The notes beneath the pieces were generated by a model that had not been told where the DNA came from, did not search any database, and saw only the letters and a program-made list of their open reading frames with translations. From positions 22,625 to 30,387 of the forward strand of contig DMJQ01000186.1 of NCBI GenBank assembly GCA_003457065.1: a stretch of DNA of 7,763 bases. Direction: 5' to 3'. The DNA comes from Clostridiales bacterium. GTDB lineage: Bacteria > Bacillota > Clostridia > Tissierellales > Sedimentibacteraceae. Position numbers and translations under genes: made by a program. This document shows, in pieces, positions 1 through 5,112 of this stretch (its first letter is position 1; every line of letters starts with the position of its first letter).

Positions 1-530
1 TACGTTGCTTTTTTCTCCTCCTCAGGCTCTATTTTCAAGGCAGGAAGTTCATCGATGGAATTTAAGCCGAAATGTCTTAAAAATTCATCTGTGGTGGAAT
101 AAATGACCGGTCTTCCCGGTTTATCCAATTTGCCGACTTCCTTTATAAGTCCTTTGTCCAAAAGACCTTTAACCACGTTAGAACATTTAACTCCCCTGAT
201 TAATTCAATTTCAACTCTCGTCACCGGCTGTTTGTAAGCTACAATAGACAATGTCTCCATGGCGGCGGTTGACAGGCTTTTATTTACGGTTGTTTGCAGC
301 AGATCCTGAATAAAATCAAAATTTTCTTTTTTCGTCGTAATCTGATATGAACTGCCGAATTTTTGTAAAATAAGGCCTCTGTCCGGATCTTCTGCAAACT
401 GTTCCGTCATTTCATCCAAGACAGCCGAAACTTTATGAACCGGCAAATTCATGATCCTTGAAATTTCGTTTATGTTTAACGGCTCGCCCCATGCAAAAAG
501 CAAGCTCTCCAATACACTCTTTAAATTCAT
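1..530 (-). CDS. scpB: ScpB, segregation and condensation protein B (3' end cut by window edge)
   Basis: ScpB is the winged-helix (kite) subunit of the bacterial SMC-ScpA-ScpB condensin, which binds ScpA and helps compact and separate the chromosome. The frame opens with MNLKSVLESLLFAWGEPL and stays open for 176 codons to the left edge. Most of the usual 180-200 residues are present. Family hallmarks are visible: METLSIVAYKQPVTR at residues 91-105, EIELIRGV at 108-114, and KPGRPVIYSTT near 137-147 followed by EFLRHFGL. The visible end is an acidic EPEEEKK tail, typical of the variable ScpB C-terminus. The start lies 9 bases after the scpA stop, and its ribosome binding site (TAGGAG) overlaps that stop codon, so translation is probably coupled to scpA. 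No stop codon is seen inside the window. Confidence 0.95.
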   Translation of the reverse strand, partial: MNLKSVLESLLFAWGEPLNINEISRIMNLPVHKVSAVLDEMTEQFAEDPDRGLILQKFGSSYQITTKKENFDFIQDLLQTTVNKSLSTAAMETLSIVAYKQPVTRVEIELIRGVKCSNVVKGLLDKGLIKEVGKLDKPGRPVIYSTTDEFLRHFGLNSIDELPALKIEPEEEKKAT

Positions 531-539
531 TACACACTC

Positions 540-1256
540 CTAAGCAGCAACCATTATGATATCACTGTATGTATCTGTCTGAAAAATCTTCATGCTCTGC
601 TTATTTGAAAGCTCCAAAACAGCAAGGAAAGTTGTAACAACATATTCCTTCGTTATCTGTTTTTTTTCCCTGAAAGTTGCAAACAGCGATACACGTCCGG
701 TCTTTTCAAGCTTCTTCGTGAGTTCTTCAATGCAGTCCTTAACGCTGTAATTTTCTCTGTAAACTTTCAATTTATCTTCATTGACGATTTTCAGATTTTG
801 ATTTTTAATCAGCGACATGAAAACATTGTATAATTCATAAATGTTTACTTCATTTAATGAAAGCTGCTCTGTCTTAACATCCGAAGTTATGGCTATTTCT
901 TCCTTTGGCTTGTAAAAATAATAGCTGCTTTCATCCTCGTATTTTTTTAATTTTTCGGATACATCTTTAAATATTTTGTATTCAAGAAGTTTATCGACAA
1001 GTACCTGCCTTGGATCTTCCTCTTCTTCCTTCTGGGGCAGAAGCATCTGTGATTTTATTTCTATGAGAGTCGATGCCATTAAAATAAATTCACTTGCCAC
1101 ATTCATATTGAACTGCATCATTTGATCCAGATATTCAATATACTGATCTGTTATTTCAGCAATGGGAATATCATAAATGTCAATTTCCTTTTTTTCTATC
1201 AAATGATACAGAAGATCAAATGGTCCTTGAAATACGTTTAAACTTACTGAATACAT
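540..1256 (-). CDS. scpA: ScpA, segregation and condensation protein A (kleisin)
   Basis: ScpA is the kleisin subunit that bridges the SMC heads and carries the ScpB dimer in chromosome condensation. The 238-residue protein has the usual length. The family N-terminal signature is clear: FQGPFDLLYHLIEKKEIDIYDI at about residues 9-30 (quoted in two parts: FQGPFDLLYHLIE and KKEIDIYDIPIAEIT), then the helical stretch ASEFILMASTLIEIKSQMLLP near 54-74. The C-terminal winged helix (VSLFATF...KEYVVTTFLAVLELSNK) ends the protein. The middle is charged and variable, as expected. The ATG is preceded by AGAGGA at a 6-base distance. It follows the carboxypeptidase gene by 21 bases and precedes scpB by 9, so the three genes are probably one transcript. 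Confidence 0.96.
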   Translation of the reverse strand: MYSVSLNVFQGPFDLLYHLIEKKEIDIYDIPIAEITDQYIEYLDQMMQFNMNVASEFILMASTLIEIKSQMLLPQKEEEEDPRQVLVDKLLEYKIFKDVSEKLKKYEDESSYYFYKPKEEIAITSDVKTEQLSLNEVNIYELYNVFMSLIKNQNLKIVNEDKLKVYRENYSVKDCIEELTKKLEKTGRVSLFATFREKKQITKEYVVTTFLAVLELSNKQSMKIFQTDTYSDIIMVAA

Positions 1257-1277
1257 TGTTTATCCTCTATCCTACTA

Positions 1278-2435
1278 TTATCTTACTACATTTTCTAATA
1301 CATTTTCAAAGTAAAATTTAAACAGCCCTTGTTTTTCAATGTTTTTTTCGGGATACAGCTCATATTCTCCAAGCACTTGATTGTCTTTAGAAAGTATGGC
1401 TTTTCCTATTGAAACATCCTGACTTAAAGGCGCTTTTAAATTTTCATCTATTATATATTCTAAATTAAAATCTTCAAGCTTGCAATCACTTTCTGTAAAA
1501 TAAGAAATATTTTCCTTGCTAACTATGTTAAATGTGTCTTCTTTTCCGCAATATACCGGTGAAGCTGAAATCACATCACCTTTTTTGTGAAATACAAGAT
1601 TTCTGGAGTTTGCAAAGCCTTCATTAAGCAACTTTGTAATTTCGTTGAATCTTATCTTTGTGTTGTCACAGCCCAAAACGACCGCTATAAGTGTTGTGTC
1701 GTTTCTCTTTGCTGCGGCAGACAAACAATATTTTGCCTCTGTTGTATAACCTGTCTTGCCACATAAAAGGCCTTCGTAGTTGTTAATAAGCCTGTTTGTG
1801 TTTACCAAAACCTGCTCCGAATCTTTTTCCTTGCCAACATATACCGAATCCATCCATGTAAGCATATAATCATTTACATAATTATACTTCAGTAGCTCTT
1901 TTGTCATTATGGATATGTCATGTGCTGTTGTCAAGTGATCCGGTTCGGGTAGTCCCGTAACATTAACAAAATTTGTATTATTCATTCCAAGTTCTTTTGC
2001 TCTTTCGTTCATTGCTTTGACGCAGCTTTCCACCGAGCCGTACATAAATTCAGCCATGGCAACGGAAGCATCATTGGCTGAACGCATTGATATGGCTTTC
2101 AACATGCTTTCAACTGTCTGAGTTTCATTGGCTTCCAGATATATCTGGCTTCCTCCCATGCCTGCGGCATATTCCGAAACAGGAAGTTCCTGATCCAGCG
2201 TTATTTCACCATTATCCATTTTTTCAGATACTAAAAGCAATAGCATAATCTTAGTTATACTTGCCGGCGGCATCTTATCATTACTGTTTTTTTCAAAAAG
2301 AATCTGTCCGTCATCACCATTTATTAAAATCGCCGCACGTGACATAAGAGATTCGGCGTCTATTCCGTATGCCGGAACAATCATCATATTTGCAATCATC
2401 AATACCAAAAAAAATACGGCTATATTTTTCTTCAT
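1278..2435 (-). CDS. D-alanyl-D-alanine carboxypeptidase, serine type (PBP5/DacF-like, family S11)
   Basis: This enzyme removes the terminal D-alanine from peptidoglycan pentapeptides outside the membrane. All three penicillin-binding motifs are present in order: SITK (Ser59 nucleophile, Lys62), SAN (119-121) and KTG (227-229). Residues 1-24 form a Sec signal peptide (MKKN, a hydrophobic core, then VPAYG). After the catalytic domain comes a PBP5-type beta-rich C-terminal domain (about 283-365) and an amphipathic tail (LFKFYFENVLENVV) likely to rest on the membrane. I chose the ATG at 2435 because AAAGGAGG sits 8 bases upstream and the signal peptide starts there. An in-frame ATG at 2471 would add 12 residues and place that ribosome binding site inside the gene. 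The 385-residue length fits the family. It is the first gene of the scpA-scpB operon. DacF is a sporulation-linked member in Bacillus, but nothing here proves that role. Confidence 0.93.
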   Translation of the reverse strand: MKKNIAVFFLVLMIANMMIVPAYGIDAESLMSRAAILINGDDGQILFEKNSNDKMPPASITKIMLLLLVSEKMDNGEITLDQELPVSEYAAGMGGSQIYLEANETQTVESMLKAISMRSANDASVAMAEFMYGSVESCVKAMNERAKELGMNNTNFVNVTGLPEPDHLTTAHDISIMTKELLKYNYVNDYMLTWMDSVYVGKEKDSEQVLVNTNRLINNYEGLLCGKTGYTTEAKYCLSAAAKRNDTTLIAVVLGCDNTKIRFNEITKLLNEGFANSRNLVFHKKGDVISASPVYCGKEDTFNIVSKENISYFTESDCKLEDFNLEYIIDENLKAPLSQDVSIGKAILSKDNQVLGEYELYPEKNIEKQGLFKFYFENVLENVVR

Positions 2436-2477
2436 AAAAACTACCTCCTTTTTATGAATTAGAATAACCATATTTAC

Positions 2478-2506
2478 TTGATATATACAATTGTCTTACG
2501 TTTCAA
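2478..2506 (-). promoter_or_regulatory. possible promoter for the carboxypeptidase-scpA-scpB operon
   Basis: Reading the minus strand, TTGAAA (2506-2501) is followed 17 bases later by TATCAA (2483-2478), or 15 bases later by TATATC. The match to the vegetative consensus is only moderate. The site lies 43-71 bases upstream of the chosen start codon, a suitable distance. A sporulation sigma factor could use a different site, which I cannot judge. Confidence 0.35.
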
Positions 2507-2547
2507 AGACGGTTTTTTTGTGAAATGTTAGGAATTGTTATATAGCG

Positions 2548-2616
2548 TTTACAAGTTGTATTAATCGTTATTAAAATGTGTAAATTTACTTTTAAAAGAG
2601 CGAACGGTGTTAAAAT
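2548..2616 (+). promoter_or_regulatory. possible plus-strand promoters in the intergenic spacer
   Basis: TTTACA (2548-2553) with an 18-base spacer leads to TAAAAT (2572-2577). A second TAAAAT (2611-2616) is preceded by TG one base upstream, an extended -10 element, but has no good -35. These would start a short transcript towards the 12-codon mini-ORF and the hairpin at 2719-2757. AT-rich spacers give such matches by chance fairly often. Confidence 0.3.
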
Positions 2617-2660
2617 ATAAGTAGTACAAGTCAAAATAAGAAAATTATAGAAGGATAATC

Positions 2661-2699
2661 GTGAACAAATATTATTTTAACAATAAGCTAAGCGTGTAA
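2661..2699 (+). other. 12-codon mini-ORF with ribosome binding site (leader peptide, gene-start remnant or chance)
   Basis: AGAAGG (2649-2654) is followed 6 bases later by GTG and 12 sense codons (read as VNKYYFNNKLSV), then TAA. It lies downstream of candidate plus-strand promoters and just upstream of a terminator-like hairpin. A transcript of about 140 bases would contain only this. It could be the surviving 5' end of a lost gene, a small RNA, or nothing. I do not recognise the peptide. Confidence 0.15.
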
Positions 2700-2718
2700 A
2701 TAACTCACATAAAAAACA

Positions 2719-2757
2719 GATATTGCATCAGCGATTTAAAAATCGTAGTACAATATC
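2719..2757. terminator. two-way hairpin terminator
   Basis: An inverted repeat has outer arms GATATTG (2719-2725) and CAATATC (2751-2757) and inner arms CGATTT (2732-2737) and AAATCG (2740-2745). On the plus strand it is followed by CTCTTTTT, and on the minus strand by TGTTTTTT. It lies 13 bases beyond the stop of the minus-strand WG-repeat gene, which it most likely terminates. It would also stop plus-strand transcripts from the spacer. Confidence 0.75.
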
Positions 2758-2770
2758 CTCTTTTTACTGA

Positions 2771-4224
2771 TTATTTTAGAATTTGAGAATTTATCTGCAG
2801 CCCTTTGTCATTTGTATATTTATAATCCCAGCCGAATTCATCAACTCCAAACCTCCATGTCATTGGAAAGTACGTAATGTCTTTATATATTAGTAAAGGA
2901 TATGGTTCATTTTCATTATCTATTTTCTGATTATTGATGTAAATATCAAAGTCTGCAATTGTAGGTTTTACTGTATTTGGATGTTTCATTTTTGTTGTAT
3001 CAGTTATATATCCACTGGATTCATTGGCCTTAGATACTTTTAGACCTGTTGTTGTACTCCACTCTGTTTTCAGATTCAAGAACCGACTGTCATAGTATGT
3101 CATTGGGAAATATGTGATATCATTATACACAATAAATGGATATAACCTGGTATCATTCTGAATTTTCACACCATTTAAGGTTATATCAAAGGTTGGAAGT
3201 TTAGCAGACACATCTAAATTAACCGATTTAACAGGTGTTTTATCCGGTAATTTTATATTTTCAATGACACTGTCAGTATAACCTAAAAAACCGTCTTCTT
3301 CAGTCCATATTATTTCATCATATATATAATCGATTACGATTTTCATATTTTTATCCAATATACCCGTTTTACCTTCAGAGTTTTTAGCTATAATATGATT
3401 CTCGTAAACTCTAAAGCTGTTATTTGACCAATCAAAAACCTCTTGATAATCATTTGTGTTTAGCAAATTTACTTTACCATCTTTATATACGACAATTGCT
3501 ACGACATTATCCTTTGTTTCACTGCTTTCTAAAAAGATATCAATCCAATCATAGGTGGAATGCGTTACAATATTCCCCTTATCATCCAATATCTTGCCTT
3601 CTTTTAAGGCAACCTTATTTCCAACTTCTGTTTGTTCTGTTCTGTACTTCATAATTAAGTTTCCGCTTGTTGCACAATAATAATCAGAAGAAAAAGGAAT
3701 AATAATTTGGCCATTTCTATTAATTACGCCAAACTGAGGTCCTACCTTAGCAACTGCAATAACTGAGCTGTTATTAAAATAAGAATAGGAATAAGGTCCA
3801 TATGCATTTGCAGATATGAAATATAAAAGATTCATATAATAAGGTTCAGAAGTTATTTTTATTAAACCATTATCGGTAATTTTATAAATGTCTCCATATC
3901 TGTAATATATATCAGTATAAGCATAAAGGATGTTTTTATCTATGCTGTCAAATTCTATTTGGAGATAAGTATCGGGTTTCAACACAATGTTATAATTTTT
4001 ATCAACCAAGCCATTCTTAATACTTGTACCATAACCTTCTTTATCCTGAATAACTCCATATCCGTTTATGAATTTATTGTCGGAGCCCATATCATCTGGT
4101 GTTAAGTAGTACCCATTTAATTTACTTGCGTCAATTTTATCATCACTTGCATAGCATAAACAAATGAAAACGTTATAGTTAATATTATCATAAATATTGT
4201 CTTTTTTATAAAATTAATGCTCAT
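2771..4224 (-). pseudogene. secreted WG-repeat protein with two copper-amine-oxidase-like stalk domains, split by a 5-base duplication
   Basis: The main open part (4090-2771) codes 439 residues with WG-like repeats: GLVDKNYNIVLKP (27-39), FGVINRNGQIIIPF (120-133), KILDDKGNIV (166-175), TGILDKNMKIVIDY (242-255). Two stalk units follow at about 301-354 and 381-435, sharing the core DITYFPMT (324-331 and 404-411). This looks like a cell-surface or envelope protein. The ATG at 4090 has no ribosome binding site. A far better start is the ATG at 4224, 9 bases after AAAGGAG, which opens a signal peptide (MSINFIKKTIFMIILTI, then TFSFVYA) but soon hits a stop. The two parts are out of frame because TATGC is repeated in tandem (minus strand; plus 4149-4158). 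Removing one copy gives ...FVYA followed by SDDKIDASKLNGYY and one 482-residue protein. As read, the main product would lack export. Binding partners are unknown. The WG/stalk assignment is from family pattern and is not proof of function. Confidence 0.85.
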
Positions 4225-4252
4225 AAGTCAGTTCTCCTTTTTTATTTTATAT

Positions 4253-4281
4253 ATTATATCATAAGACGCTTAATTCACCAA
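4253..4281 (-). promoter_or_regulatory. promoter of the WG-repeat surface protein gene
   Basis: On the minus strand TTGGTG (4281-4276) is followed by a 17-base spacer and a perfect TATAAT (4258-4253), with TG one base upstream (extended -10). The start codon at 4224 and its AAAGGAG lie just downstream. The promoter sits exactly where the longer, signal-peptide start needs it, which supports the frameshift interpretation. Confidence 0.7.
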
Positions 4282-4303
4282 AAATGTTCCACAAAATCTT
4301 TTA

Positions 4304-4333
4304 AAAAATCCGCACAATGAAGTGCGGATTTTT
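4304..4333. terminator. strong two-way intrinsic terminator
   Basis: Twelve-base perfect arms AAAAATCCGCAC (4304-4315) and GTGCGGATTTTT (4322-4333) enclose a 6-base loop, with T runs on both strands. On the minus strand it follows the orphan gene tail at 4352-4462, whose native terminator it probably is. It also insulates the WG-repeat gene from upstream transcription. Confidence 0.88.
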
Positions 4334-4351
4334 ATAATAATGATGGAATAA

Positions 4352-4462
4352 TTAAATGAGCTTCAAAGCAAAGTGAGCTGGAGCTCCTGACCCACCTGGA
4401 ACCATCATTCTAAAGTGAATCTCATGTGTCTGATTTACAGCAAGATTGCTAATTTTAAATAT
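4352..4462 (-). pseudogene. orphan 3' end of an unknown gene
   Basis: A 36-codon frame without a start ends at TAA (4354-4352), 18 bases before a strong terminator. It reads KISNLAVNQTHEIHFRMM then VPGGSGAPAHFALKLI. The alternating hydrophobic pattern and the regular stop-plus-terminator layout suggest the C-terminus of a beta-rich protein whose front has been lost. Two stop codons (4468-4463) close the frame upstream. It overlaps in another frame the end of the sigma-like fragment (down to 4435), so the join between the two fragments should lie at about 4435-4465. I do not recognise the family. It could also be a chance open frame, though the composition argues somewhat against that. Confidence 0.4.
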
Positions 4463-4656
4463 TCATCATACACAGTTTTAATGACTTTTATTGCTCTGTT
4501 TTTTGTTCTGTTTACAGCTTGTCTCGAAACTTTAAGCTTTTGTGCTATCTCCTGCGATGAGTACCCGTAGATATATCTGTATACTATTATTTTTTTTTGT
4601 AGTTCAGTAAGAAATGAAAAATAATCAATATCTAAATTGCTTTGGTCATCATAAGG
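4435..4656 (-). pseudogene. sigma-70-like factor fragment (region 4 helix-turn-helix), 5' part missing
   Basis: The minus strand reads 73 codons ending at TAA (4437-4435). They include FLTELQKKIIVYRYIYGYSS, then QEIAQKLKVSRQAVNRTKNR and AIKVIKTVYDEYLKLAI. This is the region-4 signature of small sigma-70 family factors: a helix ending in Y-x-x-G-Y, QEIA as the first helix of the HTH, SRQAVNR as the recognition helix, and RAIK after it. Region 4 contacts the -35 element. No ATG exists in frame, region 2 is absent, and a terminator hairpin (4670-4721) stands where the upstream coding part should be. The frame is open a little further, to 4686, but that stretch is the T-rich flank of the hairpin. 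I infer a truncated, non-functional gene. Small clostridial sigma factors of this general kind often control toxins or bacteriocins (established for TcdR, BotR and UviA), but this fragment cannot be assigned to any of them. Confidence 0.7.
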
Positions 4657-4669
4657 GGAATAAAAAAAA

Positions 4670-4721
4670 GACGCACTTGTAAGGCTTTATGTTATTTCCT
4701 GCATTAAGCCTTTAATGCGTC
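4670..4721. terminator. large inverted repeat, terminator-like on the minus strand
   Basis: Outer arms GACGCA (4670-4675) and TGCGTC (4716-4721) and inner arms AAGGCTT (4681-4687) and AAGCCTT (4706-4712) form an interrupted stem with an 18-base loop. On the minus strand it is followed by eight T (4669-4662); on the plus strand by CTCTTTT. No gene is seen upstream on the minus strand that it would obviously serve. It may have come with a lost gene or be the end of a small mobile or repeated element. Confidence 0.6.
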
Positions 4722-4756
4722 CTCTTTTATCCACAAATTTATGAATTTATTTTACT

Positions 4757-4769
4757 CTGGCTTAGCCAG
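4757..4769. repeat. short perfect palindrome CTGGC-TTA-GCCAG
   Basis: Five-base arms with a 3-base loop, flanked by TTTTA on the left and TAAAA on the right, so the stem could extend across small mismatches. It could be a weak terminator or a protein-binding site. It lies in the gene-free stretch 4740-4870, in which I see nothing else. Confidence 0.4.
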
Positions 4770-4871
4770 TTAAAATTCCTAATTAAAAAAATATTTGATG
4801 CACTATATTTTGTCAGAAAATAATGAAATTTTTATATAGTTCTTGAAGTTTAACATATTTTTATAAATGGT

Positions 4872-4902
4872 TTGACGAATATTACTATAATTGTGATATA
4901 TT
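4872..4902 (+). promoter_or_regulatory. possible promoter for the leader RNA of the lectin-peptidase gene
   Basis: TTGACG (4872-4877) matches the -35 consensus in five of six bases. TATATT (4897-4902, 19-base spacer) or ATATAT (4896-4901, 18) could be the -10. Transcription would start near 4909, directly before the hairpin-rich segment, giving a leader of about 200 bases. Confidence 0.45.
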
Positions 4903-4908
4903 TCTAAC

Positions 4909-5057
4909 AAAATCCCAAGAGATGGTGTGACCGAGGTTTGCTATCCACAGGCAAGCAAATAGATATTCTTTTTTGCCATCGCATTTATGTGCATGGCATA
5001 AAGAGCTGTGTGTATTTTTTAATAGACGTTTACATTTTGCCATCAAAAACCGTCTTT
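4909..5057 (+). ncRNA. candidate structured 5' leader or small RNA (class unknown)
   Basis: The segment is more GC-balanced than its flanks and rich in stems. Hairpin A: TTTGCT (4937-4942) with AGCAAA (4954-4959). Hairpin B: GCCAT-C-GCA (4975-4983) with TGCATGGC (4990-4997), one bulged C. Hairpin C: AGACG (5024-5028) with CGTCT (5051-5055), plus TTT/AAA inside. Loop A contains CACAG (4946-4950), complementary to CTGTG (5006-5010), a possible pseudoknot. GATGG (4921-4925) can pair with CCATC at 4976-4980, which would break hairpin B, or with a second CCATC at 5040-5044. Both CCATC copies lie in a repeated TTTTGCCATC (4971-4980 and 5035-5044). Such alternative pairing suits a regulatory leader. 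I compared it from memory with common riboswitch cores (TPP, SAM-I, c-di-GMP, THF) and saw no match. No long ORF crosses it. Pairing was judged by eye, without energies or covariation. Confidence 0.4.
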
Positions 5058-5064
5058 ATATAGT
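5037..5064 (+). promoter_or_regulatory. proximal promoter of the lectin-peptidase gene
   Basis: TTGCCA (5037-5042, five of six bases) and TATAGT (5059-5064, five of six) are separated by 16 bases. The start codon is 49 bases beyond the -10. If this promoter is the main one, the structured segment upstream is a separate RNA or DNA element and not a leader. Confidence 0.5.
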
Positions 5065-5112
5065 ATAGGACAAAATCCTAAATATAATTAATTACAAGAA
5101 AGGTTGATTAAT

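Noticed and set aside
2436..2471. Longer start for the carboxypeptidase (12 extra residues)
   Set aside because: The extra codons contain the strong AAAGGAGG site of the next ATG and spoil an otherwise normal signal peptide.
3424..3654. 76-codon plus-strand ORF
   Set aside because: It lies wholly inside the WG-repeat gene on the other strand, has no ribosome binding site, and its composition is that of an antisense shadow.
4921..4962. Plus-strand open frame ending VCYPQASK and a stop, possibly a transposase tail
   Set aside because: It has only about 18 codons, no flanking coding similarity and no transposase motif that I can see; the hairpins account for the segment.
4904..4984. 26-codon minus-strand ORF (MRWQKRISICLPVDSK...)
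   Set aside because: It overlaps the hairpin-rich segment, has no clear ribosome binding site, and the stems explain the sequence better.
5104..5112. TTG start three codons upstream of the lectin-peptidase ATG
   Set aside because: The ribosome binding site would touch the start codon; the ATG at 5113 has normal spacing.
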